Shown: one piece after another, positions 26,990 through 35,629 of the stretch
Numbering within the stretch: position 1 is the stretch's first letter
Layout: each line of letters begins with the position of its first letter
From: Bacteriovoracaceae bacterium
Lineage (GTDB): Bacteria > Bdellovibrionota > Bacteriovoracia > Bacteriovoracales > Bacteriovoracaceae
Reading direction: 5' to 3'
Assembly (NCBI GenBank): GCA_028378565.1
Contig: JAONMX010000002.1
Location: 72,966 to 136,965 of the forward strand
DNA length: 64,000 nucleotides
The notes under the pieces: generated by a model
What the model was told of the DNA's origin: nothing
Seen by the model: the letters and a program-made list of their open reading frames with translations, nothing else
The model's database searches: none
Position numbers and translations under genes: made by a program

Positions 26990-28578
26990 AAAAGAGTCTC
27001 CTCAATAGCAAAGCTTAAAGTCTTTGTACCTGTCTTATAACGAAACTTTCCTTTTGAATAGGAACTATTTGTTCTGAGTTTTGTAAAAAATGATTCCATT
27101 TGCTCAGCACTGTCTCCTGTAAAAGTGGCCCTTAATGTTCCTTTTTGATTACTATATGTTGTGAGATAGACTCCGTCAGTTGAAGTAATATTACCTGCGA
27201 GCTGACTAAATGAAGAAAGAGCATTGACTTTAGAACTTGCCATGATGGTACTAACTTCTTGAGTAATATTCTTTTGTTGTAGTTCAAGCTTCTTGAGAAT
27301 TCTTTCAGGTCTTCTTCTATAAGTTCTTCTATCTTTAGCGGTTAGTCCTAACTCAGGATTTTTCAGCAATTTATTAATCTGCCTGTCGACACTTACAATA
27401 TTAGGCTTCGTAATAATGAGACGTTCTACAATAAGAATAGTGCTTAAGAATAGACAAAGTATTAATGCTCTTGTGAATAGGAAAGCGGTTGAATGTAGGG
27501 GAAATTGTAGGCCTCCTCCACTTGAATAATGACCTTGGAGAAAGTTCACAGGCTTATCTTTTAACTGTGATGCTCTGGCCATAAATGTGGCCATGGCATA
27601 ATTAGACTCATAGCCTGCAATGAGATCATTTCTGTCGATAATAGACTCTGGTGTTTCAATATGAAGAACTTTAATTTCTAACATTTGGGAAAGAAAGTTT
27701 GAAAAGTTATTAATACTTGAAGTACCGCCCATAAGATAAATATTTTCAACGGTTAAACGATGCTTTACTCGAAAACCTAAAAGCCATCTCTTTATATCTA
27801 ATATAAGTGGCATGGTTGCATGTTTCATTAGTAGAGCAAAATCTTTTTGGTCTTCTGAAACATTTTCATATTGGCTTTCAGTTAAAAAGAAACAATTATT
27901 ATGCTTATAGGTAACAGCTTCATTATTTGGAATTTCATATGTTTCACTTATCACTTCATCAATACTTTTACCTGCAGTAAAACTAATATGATTTGAGACG
28001 AGCTTTTGTTCGCTAATAATATAGCACTTTGTCGTTTCATGGCCTACATCTAAAATCGCGTAAGGAGCATTACTTCTTCTCGTTTGTGAATACTTATTAA
28101 CGACACTCATTTCAGAAGTTAATACTGAAGGTAATATTTCGTGGGTTTGAAGAAGTTCGTAAAACCTTTCAAAATCAGATTCTTTTGTAATATTAACGAT
28201 AATATCTGTATCGTTTTTATTCTTAAAGTAGCTAGCTACAAAATGGGCATTTGAACTTGGATAAGGTAAATTTTCATCAAGTTGAAATGGAAGCATTAGA
28301 TCTAACTTCTTCCTATTAGTAACAGGAAGTTTCATATAACGAGTTGTTACAAAATTATTTGGTAATTGAAAGAATACTTTCCCATCAAAATTCTCAGGAA
28401 TCGCAGCTTCTATAATTGCTGTTTGAATTTGTTCTAGCGTAGAATCTAGAGGCATTGATTTAGCAGCATCACTTATTAAATACTCTTTAGCATCATCTAA
28501 TAGTAGAGTCTTTCTATCTAAGTTGATATCTAGCACTTTTACGGAATATGTTCCTATGTCTATAGAGAGAATTTTCAT
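26986..28578 (-). CDS. gspL: Type II secretion protein GspL (actin-like)
   Basis: The subunit that links the GspE ATPase to the inner membrane. The N-terminal 340 residues have the actin-like/PilM fold, opening MKILSIDIGTYSVKVLDI (phosphate-1 loop) and with a later YLMGGTSSINN segment. One membrane helix follows at about 365-385, then a periplasmic domain. At 530 residues it is longer than the usual 400, mainly in the periplasmic part. It is coupled to gspM by a 4-base overlap and separated from gspK by 64 bases. Confidence 0.88.
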   Translation of the reverse strand: MKILSIDIGTYSVKVLDINLDRKTLLLDDAKEYLISDAAKSMPLDSTLEQIQTAIIEAAIPENFDGKVFFQLPNNFVTTRYMKLPVTNRKKLDLMLPFQLDENLPYPSSNAHFVASYFKNKNDTDIIVNITKESDFERFYELLQTHEILPSVLTSEMSVVNKYSQTRRSNAPYAILDVGHETTKCYIISEQKLVSNHISFTAGKSIDEVISETYEIPNNEAVTYKHNNCFFLTESQYENVSEDQKDFALLMKHATMPLILDIKRWLLGFRVKHRLTVENIYLMGGTSSINNFSNFLSQMLEIKVLHIETPESIIDRNDLIAGYESNYAMATFMARASQLKDKPVNFLQGHYSSGGGLQFPLHSTAFLFTRALILCLFLSTILIVERLIITKPNIVSVDRQINKLLKNPELGLTAKDRRTYRRRPERILKKLELQQKNITQEVSTIMASSKVNALSSFSQLAGNITSTDGVYLTTYSNQKGTLRATFTGDSAEQMESFFTKLRTNSSYSKGKFRYKTGTKTLSFAIEETLL

Positions 28579-28642
28579 ATTAATATTGTAGTAGAAAAAG
28601 CAGAGGAATGCATTAGTATATTAATTAGAGCTTATTGCTCGG

Positions 28643-30022
28643 TTATTCACGAATAATTTCCACAATTCTTGGTTCCATGAATTGAATTGGTTCTGGTTTT
28701 GTATTTTGATTTTGTCCATTTTGCGAGTTACCACTATTTCCTGATTGGCCTTGGCCGGTCGTTTGGTTTTGACCATTTTGGGAGTTTCCAGTGTTTGCGC
28801 TTTGACCTTGATTTTGGTTGGTCTTTTCAGGGGTAGGGAATGCAGGAATTTCTATATATGCCACTAATTTATATTCTGATTTTTTAAATGTACCGATGGA
28901 TTCTACCTTGTAAAGATTTCCAGCAACTCCAAACTTAAGGCCTGCTGATTCAAATTCCTTTGCTCTTTTATCAAAACCATCATTATCAATAATCCCTAAT
29001 TGGTTAATGACTAAATTTTTAAAATCATCTACAGTCTTAAATTCCTGTGGCTCTTCTCCGAGCTCTGGATCGCCATTTTTAAATCTAAAATACTCTTCAA
29101 TTTGTGTCGGAGTAATATTGGGAAAGATAACTTTTAAAGTATCTTCAGTAAGGTCATTTAAAGATATAACACTAACTTCATGAACGGTTAGCTTGTCCTT
29201 TAAAAGATCAACAATAGCATCAGGCCAACCCTGGAGTAGATAGAGCTCTGAAATACTAGTCATAGGTCCGTGTTTTGGTGAAACTGCTGCATCTAAGTAA
29301 AGAGATTCAACTTGTGGTTTTGAACCATCATCATAACTGTTAGGATTATTTACAAAGAATTTTAACTCTTTTACTAACAGTTCAGGATCTAAGCTGCCAT
29401 AAAGTTGATCAAAAACTTCATCTGCTTCTTTCTTAGCTTCAATTGTATTTGTGACGAGCTCAATTAGCTTCTTTTCCATATACAGATGAGGAGGTGTTTC
29501 ATCGTCTCCACCTTGTTGACTATTGCCTTGATTGCTTCCACTTGAATTATTATTCTTCTTTGGTGGTGGTATCCTCATATTATTGGGATTTAAAAAACCT
29601 TTAATCTTAGTAATACCCAATCGAAAACCACCTTCCATAAAAGTGTCTTCTTCAAATTCTTTGACAGCATCTTTTTGAATAACTGAAGCTTTTGAAGAAA
29701 GAGGGATTGGGTAGACAAAAGGGGCAATGATAAGTTGTTCAACCGTATTAGGTTTAACGACACTTTTTAATGATTCATTCTTTTCAAGTAAGTTTCTTGC
29801 TTCTTTATAAATTCTTAGTTTTCCAAGAGCAAATTTAAGGCCGGATTGAGCATTAAGTTTTGCTTGAATTTTTTCTTGATAATTCATACCTCGAATTTTA
29901 TTCAGCTGAGTTTCAAAGGTTAAGTCTGCAAGTAGCCAAGTGAGTAAGGTAACCGCTGAGATAACCATTAATAAGGCCATTCCATCTTCTTTCAAAAAAA
30001 GTTTATTATTTAACTTTTTCAC
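28643..30022 (-). CDS. gspK: Type II secretion minor pseudopilin GspK with Gln/Asn-rich tail
   Basis: The tip pseudopilin that initiates the pseudopilus with GspI and GspJ. A prepilin leader ends at DG before MALLMVISAVTLLTWLL. The glutamate at position 5 of the mature protein is absent, as in other GspK proteins. The body is the large GspK alpha domain. Two low-complexity stretches are odd: NNNSSGSNQGNSQQGG near residue 155, and a tail near residue 410-450 made of repeated GNSQNGQNQ units. The gene overlaps gspJ by four bases. Confidence 0.88.
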   Translation of the reverse strand: MKKLNNKLFLKEDGMALLMVISAVTLLTWLLADLTFETQLNKIRGMNYQEKIQAKLNAQSGLKFALGKLRIYKEARNLLEKNESLKSVVKPNTVEQLIIAPFVYPIPLSSKASVIQKDAVKEFEEDTFMEGGFRLGITKIKGFLNPNNMRIPPPKKNNNSSGSNQGNSQQGGDDETPPHLYMEKKLIELVTNTIEAKKEADEVFDQLYGSLDPELLVKELKFFVNNPNSYDDGSKPQVESLYLDAAVSPKHGPMTSISELYLLQGWPDAIVDLLKDKLTVHEVSVISLNDLTEDTLKVIFPNITPTQIEEYFRFKNGDPELGEEPQEFKTVDDFKNLVINQLGIIDNDGFDKRAKEFESAGLKFGVAGNLYKVESIGTFKKSEYKLVAYIEIPAFPTPEKTNQNQGQSANTGNSQNGQNQTTGQGQSGNSGNSQNGQNQNTKPEPIQFMEPRIVEIIRE

Positions 30023-30927
30023 TTAACGTTACCACCCGTTGTTCCAGTACTATTACCCTGACTTGTACTTCCACTTGTACTACCGCTATTACTTCCACTA
30101 CCATTTGATTTTGGCTTCTTTGCTGCTTCCCTTAATTTATTATCTTCTACCACATCAAAGAATGGCCATAGTGGTCTAAAGACTCTTATGGAAGACTTTT
30201 CTACTTCATTACTATCAATCCACTTAATAGTCATTTTAATTGCTAGAGGAGCAAATTTTTGAAGGGGAGCAAGTTGTCTCATGTCATCGATCCACTTTTC
30301 AAGCTTAGGAGACCAAAATTCATATTTAAGCTCCTTAATTCCCTTTAATAACACTTGACCCTTAATCTTATCCCAATCTAGGTCTGCTTTATAAATATCA
30401 GTTGCAATAATTTTTCGTTTGAGAACTTGTGTTGCTTTAAAAGCTTCTTTGTCGCCTTCATAGTTTTCAAGAGAGTATTCAACCCAAGCGAAGACGCTTT
30501 CTTTTTGTCCTTCTATTCTGCGTTGATGAGAAGAGGTTAGAAACTGAATTGTTGTTTTATCTTCGAGCTTTAGATTAGGGACAGGGTGATTCTTAGTTGT
30601 AGCAAACTGAAAAGACTCTCTGACAATAAAGTCATTGGCAGGAAGATCTTCACTATACTGATCTCTATCTTCAGTTTTTGTGTTCGTCTTTGGGGCATCA
30701 TAGTAATAAGGGGACCAAAGTTGTTCTAGATCACGATTCATTCTATCAAAAGCGCCATAACTTTGAAAAAAGGCCCTGTCTTCATCTACTACCATGTCTT
30801 TGGTATCAAGATTATTAGTTGTGATTGTAAAGATAGCAATAGAGATAAAACTCATAAGAACAAGTGCAATCATAATTTCGATTAATGTAAAACCAGAATT
30901 TTGGTTAAAATTAAAACGCTTGGACAT
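30019..30927 (-). CDS. gspJ: Type II secretion minor pseudopilin GspJ
   Basis: A minor pseudopilin. The prepilin cleavage site is G-F in NSGFTLIEIMIALVLMS, with the conserved glutamate at mature position 5. The globular part has 200 residues typical of GspJ. The C-terminus is a low-complexity Ser/Gly/Thr tail of about 30 residues (NSGSTSGSTSQGNSTG), which is unusual for the family and resembles the low-complexity regions of the neighbouring GspK. The start overlaps gspI by 17 bases. Confidence 0.88.
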   Translation of the reverse strand: MSKRFNFNQNSGFTLIEIMIALVLMSFISIAIFTITTNNLDTKDMVVDEDRAFFQSYGAFDRMNRDLEQLWSPYYYDAPKTNTKTEDRDQYSEDLPANDFIVRESFQFATTKNHPVPNLKLEDKTTIQFLTSSHQRRIEGQKESVFAWVEYSLENYEGDKEAFKATQVLKRKIIATDIYKADLDWDKIKGQVLLKGIKELKYEFWSPKLEKWIDDMRQLAPLQKFAPLAIKMTIKWIDSNEVEKSSIRVFRPLWPFFDVVEDNKLREAAKKPKSNGSGSNSGSTSGSTSQGNSTGTTGGNVK

Positions 30928-31444
30928 TTATATTTGCCTTATTGTTATAGAGCCAAGTATTAAGAAAATACTTCTCTCCAGATTCTTTATCTTCTACTGT
31001 CACTTGAGCCTGCCAGATCATTTTCTCCATATTATCTTTAAATGCTTTTAGAACTCTCTGTTTTACATCGGCCTGTTGAGCATCTTGATCATCATTAGAG
31101 TCTTCACTTTCGGAATTATTCATTAACTTTGAAAGATCAGGAATTGTTAATTTCTTTATTTCGATGGTGTAAGTGTAATTAGGGTAGTCTTCAAAAGCTT
31201 TCGTTTCTTTTGAGGCAGAGGTTAAACTATCTTTAAAGGGAGGAGGGTTGACGATAATTTCATTAATTTTCAGCTCTGCTAAGTCTTTTAGAAAGAGTTC
31301 TTTCTTTATTCTTGTACTGTCAAAGAGTGTTTGTCCTTGGCTTGAAAAAAAAGCAACAATGAAGACACTGAAGAGTGCCATGGCAATCATAACCTCAATA
31401 AGAGTCATTCCTGAATGAGAATATACGTTTACTCTTTTAACCAT
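30911..31444 (-). CDS. gspI: Type II secretion minor pseudopilin GspI
   Basis: A minor pseudopilin of 177 residues. The prepilin motif is HSGMTLIEVMIAMALFS, cleaved after Gly, with the glutamate at mature position 5. A short acidic segment (SESEDSNDDQDAQQ) interrupts the globular domain, an insertion I would not expect in most GspI proteins. Its 5' end overlaps gspH by 16 bases and its 3' end overlaps gspJ. Confidence 0.85.
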   Translation of the reverse strand: MVKRVNVYSHSGMTLIEVMIAMALFSVFIVAFFSSQGQTLFDSTRIKKELFLKDLAELKINEIIVNPPPFKDSLTSASKETKAFEDYPNYTYTIEIKKLTIPDLSKLMNNSESEDSNDDQDAQQADVKQRVLKAFKDNMEKMIWQAQVTVEDKESGEKYFLNTWLYNNKANINVQAF

Positions 31445-32118
31445 TTTTCAAAAATACCTTTTGCTTTATCTGTATAAATTTCAATAAGTTCATCAAGTGA
31501 ACCACTTACTTCCTCTGAGTTGACCATATACTCAGTCTCAAAATCCATTGTAAAAGATGGAATGGAAAGAGAACTAAGTTCTTCATCTGTCGCCAAAAAA
31601 ATGAGGGCACTATCTTTTTCACCAGAAGGGTAGAAGTACATTGAAACATCACCTTCTGATACAAGAGATTTAAAAAGAGTAGAGCCGTAAGAAATGATTC
31701 TCACTTTCTCAGAGAATTCATAATTATCTTCTTGAAATTCATCCACCTTTGAAAATTTCTTATCGATAGATTTTTTTTCAGCTTCGAGTTCTTCTTGTTC
31801 TTTCAAACTTGATACCTCTGCCTGTCCTACTATAGATTTGGGAATGACAAAGTTATCACTAGGTCCAAATTCTACCGCAAACTCTTGAGGTCTTTTGTCT
31901 AGAAGAAATCGAATACGGACTATTTTATTTTTGAGTGCTGCTTCATCTTGAGAAAATCTTATGGCCCTTCTAATACTGTCGAGAGACTCATCAAGTTTTT
32001 GTCTATTAGAGAACATTCCAGAAGAGGTTGTAAACGTTGAAATAACCAGAGCAATAAGACCTAAGGCCACAAGAATCTCTATAAGAGAAAATCCCTGTTG
32101 TTTATTGCTCAAGTTCAC
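31429..32118 (-). CDS. gspH: Type II secretion pseudopilin GspH
   Basis: A minor pseudopilin. The prepilin site is QQGFSLIEILVALGLIA with the glutamate at mature position 5, and the following segment (RRAIRFSQDEAALKNKIVRI) matches the GspH N-terminal helix region. At 229 residues it is longer than the usual 150-190, because of a charged insert around residue 110-130. Order within the operon (between gspG and gspI) agrees. Confidence 0.85.
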   Translation of the reverse strand: MNLSNKQQGFSLIEILVALGLIALVISTFTTSSGMFSNRQKLDESLDSIRRAIRFSQDEAALKNKIVRIRFLLDKRPQEFAVEFGPSDNFVIPKSIVGQAEVSSLKEQEELEAEKKSIDKKFSKVDEFQEDNYEFSEKVRIISYGSTLFKSLVSEGDVSMYFYPSGEKDSALIFLATDEELSSLSIPSFTMDFETEYMVNSEEVSGSLDELIEIYTDKAKGIFEKWLKE

Positions 32119-32136
32119 CTCATTATATTTTATTAA

Positions 32137-32619
32137 TTACTCATCACCTGAATCAGAAGACTTCTTTTTCTTATTTAGAGAAACATCATCTTCAGTTCCT
32201 TCAATTCGATCAGGACCCATTGATGAAATATTAAATTTCTTACCATCAGATTGATAGATATATTCTTCATCCCATGGATCAAGAGGAATTTCACTTCCAT
32301 CTAAGAAACCATTTGGTGGATAGGCCTTACATTCAGTTCCACCTGTTGGTTTACTGATAAGTGCGTCCAAACCTTGCTCTGTTCCTGGAAAGCTTCCACA
32401 CTTATAACGGTAGTCATTTAAAAGCTTTTTAAAGTTACCAATTTGAATTGTTGTCGCTTGCTTACGTCCATCTTCTAGGTTCTCGAAAATTTTACCAACA
32501 ACAAATGTCCCGGCTAAACCAATAAGAGTTAAGGCAACTAAGATCTCAACAAGTGAGAAACCTGCTTGAGATTTAACAATTTGTCTTTCTAACTGGACTA
32601 GCTTGCGCAATGCTTTCAT
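32137..32619 (-). CDS. gspG: Type II secretion major pseudopilin GspG
   Basis: The main subunit of the pseudopilus. The prepilin site is QAGFSLVEILVALTLIG. The globular part has GSFPGTEQGLDALISKP and a C-terminal loop SSMGPDRIEGTEDDV that holds calcium in GspG proteins. The leader before the cleavage site is about 20 residues, longer than in E. coli. A lysine-rich tail of about 15 residues follows the calcium loop. It is separated from gspF by 54 AT-rich bases. Confidence 0.93.
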   Translation of the reverse strand: MKALRKLVQLERQIVKSQAGFSLVEILVALTLIGLAGTFVVGKIFENLEDGRKQATTIQIGNFKKLLNDYRYKCGSFPGTEQGLDALISKPTGGTECKAYPPNGFLDGSEIPLDPWDEEYIYQSDGKKFNISSMGPDRIEGTEDDVSLNKKKKSSDSGDE

Positions 32620-32673
32620 TTAAACTCCTTTATTATTTTATTATTATTTTATCTTTTATACTTTTAAAGTTTG

Positions 32674-33885
32674 CTACCTACTAAATGAATTTAACTCCAT
32701 CATCGGTATGACAACGCTGAAGACCACAAATCCTACAGCTAAACCCATACCAACCATCATAATCGGTTCAAGCACAGATGTAAGGCCGTTAAGACGATTA
32801 TTTACCTGGTCCTCATAGTTTTCTGACACAATTTTTAACATTGGCTCTAATTCGCCAGATTTTTCACCCAATTTAACCATATGAACAACCATAGGTGGAT
32901 AGAGGCCAGAACTTTCTAGTGGTGCCGCCATACTTGCACCTTCTTTTACATTAGTTCTAGACTCTTCTATTACCGCCTGCATATGAACATTTCCCACCAA
33001 GTTTTTAACAATATTGAGACTGGTAAGAATTGGCACACCAGAGTTAAGGAGAGTTGCTAAAGTTGAGCAAAAACGACTGACATTAATCATTGTCACAAGG
33101 GGTCCAACAATTGGAAGCTTTAAAGTAATTTTGTCCCACCAACTTTTACCATTCTTAGTTCTAATATATTTCATAAACATTATATAAGAAGCAAAGGCTC
33201 CAAGAATTACGAGATACCAGTAGTTAAGAAGAAAGTCAGAAATCCACATACAAATTTGTGTGGGCAGGGGAATTGCTTTATCCATGGATTTAAATATTTT
33301 TGTAATTTTAGGAATAACAACTGTAAAGATAAGTCCAAACATAATAGCACCAATGATGACCATAATCACTGGGTAGGTGATAGCACCCTTAACTCTACTT
33401 TTTAGTGCACTTTGAGCTTCAGTAAAATCAGCTAAACGTAAGAGAACCACTTCTAGGTTTCCCGACTGTTCACCAGCTTCAACCATATTGATATAAACAT
33501 TGTTAAAAACCTTAGGGTAGTCAGCTAGTGCACTCGCAAGAGATACACCTTCATTTACCTTTTGTCTTACTTCAGAAAGAATCACCCTTAGCTTTGCATT
33601 TTCAGTTTGATCCATAAGAGCACTTAAAGATTCGACAATTTGAATTTTGGCTTTCGTTAGAGTGGCAAGCTGTCTCGTCATCAGAGAGAGGTCTTCTATA
33701 TTTACACTTTGACCAAAACTAATAGAGGAATGTTTCTGAGAATCAGCCTTTTGCTCTTTGATTTCAATGAGCATAATACCGAGGGACTTAATTTTTGCTT
33801 TGGCCTGAACTTCACCTTCAGAAGTGATTTGGCTTTTTACTTCTTTACCGGTTTTATCTAGGCCTTTATAAGAAAAGATGGCCAT
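32674..33885 (-). CDS. gspF: Type II secretion inner-membrane platform protein GspF
   Basis: A polytopic platform protein of 403 residues containing two copies of the T2SSF domain, each followed by hydrophobic helices (about 170-195, 220-240 and 370-395). Conserved signatures include MVEAGEQSGNLEVVLLRLADF in the first repeat and MVKLGEKSGELEPMLKIVSE in the second. It lies one base from gspE, so they are translated as a pair. Confidence 0.95.
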   Translation of the reverse strand: MAIFSYKGLDKTGKEVKSQITSEGEVQAKAKIKSLGIMLIEIKEQKADSQKHSSISFGQSVNIEDLSLMTRQLATLTKAKIQIVESLSALMDQTENAKLRVILSEVRQKVNEGVSLASALADYPKVFNNVYINMVEAGEQSGNLEVVLLRLADFTEAQSALKSRVKGAITYPVIMVIIGAIMFGLIFTVVIPKITKIFKSMDKAIPLPTQICMWISDFLLNYWYLVILGAFASYIMFMKYIRTKNGKSWWDKITLKLPIVGPLVTMINVSRFCSTLATLLNSGVPILTSLNIVKNLVGNVHMQAVIEESRTNVKEGASMAAPLESSGLYPPMVVHMVKLGEKSGELEPMLKIVSENYEDQVNNRLNGLTSVLEPIMMVGMGLAVGFVVFSVVIPMMELNSFSR

Positions 33886-33886
33886 C

Positions 33887-35620
33887 TTATTCTATCTCAC
33901 TTTCTTCATCATTAATAACTCGAATTACTTCATTAACTGATGTTATTCCTCTAAAAACTTTTTGGATAGCATCTTGTCTCATGGTTACCATCCCTTCTTG
34001 AACGGCCTTTTTCTTTACTGTAGAAGCATCAGACTTTGCTAAAATAAGTGGTCTTACTTCATCAGTAAGAAGTAGTAATTCACAAACGGTTGTTCGACTG
34101 TCATAACCTCGATAATTACACTTTGGACAGCCATTGGCCTTAAAGACAGTAGCGTTAGAAGGTAGGGAATCTACACCAAGGATAAAAAGTTCTTCTTTTG
34201 AAGGCTCGTCTGGAATTTTACAATCATTACATAATGTTTGAATAAGTCTTTGAGCAAGAACACCAACAAGTGAAGAAGCGATCAAGAATGGTTGAACGCC
34301 CATATCAATAAGTCTGTTTGGGCAACTTGCTGCATCGTTGGTGTGAATAGTAGAAAGAACAAAGTGACCAGTTAGAGACGCTTCAATGGCCATTTGCGCT
34401 GTTTCTAAATCTCTTGTTTCCCCAACCATAATCACGTCAGGATCTTGTCTTACAATTGAGCGTAGTGCTTTTGCAAAAGAGAGATCAATCTTATGGTTCA
34501 CTTGAATTTGGCTGACTCCAGGAATTTCATATTCAACCGGGTCTTCCACCGTAATAATCATTTTATCTGGGGTACTAATTCTTCCTAACATGGCAAAGAG
34601 AGTTGTGGTTTTACCAGAACCAGTTGGTCCACAGACATAGATCACTCCATGCTTACGTTGACTTAATTCATCTAGTTGGGCAAGAACCTTACCATGATAG
34701 CCAAGTTTTTCGAGCTCAGGAGCATTAGAAGATTTTTGTAAGACTCTCATCACAATACGTTCGCCGTTTTGAACAGGAACTGTGGAAAGTCTAATATCAA
34801 CATCTTTACCAGCAATTTTTATTTTGATACGACCATCTTGTGGCATTCTCTTCTCAGCAATATCTAGTTTGGCCATAACTTTAATTCTAGCACTTACCGC
34901 CGAGTGAGTTTTAAGAGGTTGTCTTAATATTTCAGTCATTACACCGTTAATTCGAAAACGATAAACGGTTTCTCTTTCATAAGGTTCAATATGAATATCT
35001 GAAGCACCTTCTTTTACCGCTCTAAAAATAATGCTGTTAACAAAGCGGATTACTGGAGCTTCATCAGCTCCTGCATCAAGAATATCTATAGGCCCGTCAA
35101 GGTCAAGTGATTCATCAAACTCATCTTCTAATGTATCGACTAAGTTTCGATTAGCTTTTTCATAGACACGATTAATAGCATCTTGAATTTTCATTGGTGG
35201 GCATACGATAAGTTTTAGTTTCTTTTTAAAAATTTCTTGAAGATCATTGATCGCATCAAAATTGAAGGGATCAGACATTGCAAGGGTAATAGAGTAATCA
35301 GTTTCTAATAAAGGTAAAATTTCATTTTGTTTTGCATAATTAATTGGGATTTCATTAACAAGACTAGGTTCAATCTCATCAACGTTAATTTCCATAGAGT
35401 AGGGTATATCAACTTGGTGACAAATGACTTTTACAATATCGTGAGGATGAATGAAGTTCTTCTTTAAAAGAATTTCACCTATAAGTAATCCCGTTTCACT
35501 TTGAACTTTGAGGGCCTCATCAAGCTGTTCTTGATTTAGAGAGGTATGCTTTAATAGCAGCTCTCCAATCTTAAGCTTATGACCTTCAACTCTCTCTAAT
35601 ATCTGTTCACTTAGTTTCAT
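33887..35620 (-). CDS. gspE: Type II secretion ATPase GspE
   Basis: The hexameric ATPase that powers pseudopilus assembly. The 577 residues include an N-terminal MshEN-type domain and the C-terminal motor with Walker A GPTGSGKTTT, the Asp box ITVEDPVEYE and Walker B/His region DPDVIMVGETRD. The zinc-binding region has CNDC and CPKC. It follows gspD by 9 bases and precedes gspF by one. Confidence 0.96.
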   Translation of the reverse strand: MKLSEQILERVEGHKLKIGELLLKHTSLNQEQLDEALKVQSETGLLIGEILLKKNFIHPHDIVKVICHQVDIPYSMEINVDEIEPSLVNEIPINYAKQNEILPLLETDYSITLAMSDPFNFDAINDLQEIFKKKLKLIVCPPMKIQDAINRVYEKANRNLVDTLEDEFDESLDLDGPIDILDAGADEAPVIRFVNSIIFRAVKEGASDIHIEPYERETVYRFRINGVMTEILRQPLKTHSAVSARIKVMAKLDIAEKRMPQDGRIKIKIAGKDVDIRLSTVPVQNGERIVMRVLQKSSNAPELEKLGYHGKVLAQLDELSQRKHGVIYVCGPTGSGKTTTLFAMLGRISTPDKMIITVEDPVEYEIPGVSQIQVNHKIDLSFAKALRSIVRQDPDVIMVGETRDLETAQMAIEASLTGHFVLSTIHTNDAASCPNRLIDMGVQPFLIASSLVGVLAQRLIQTLCNDCKIPDEPSKEELFILGVDSLPSNATVFKANGCPKCNYRGYDSRTTVCELLLLTDEVRPLILAKSDASTVKKKAVQEGMVTMRQDAIQKVFRGITSVNEVIRVINDEESEIE

Positions 35621-35629
35621 TAAAAACCT

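Noticed and set aside
32626-32665. TTATTATTTTATTATTATTTTA stretch between gspF and gspG
   Set aside because: Simple AT-rich repetition in a short gap; no dyad or consensus element.
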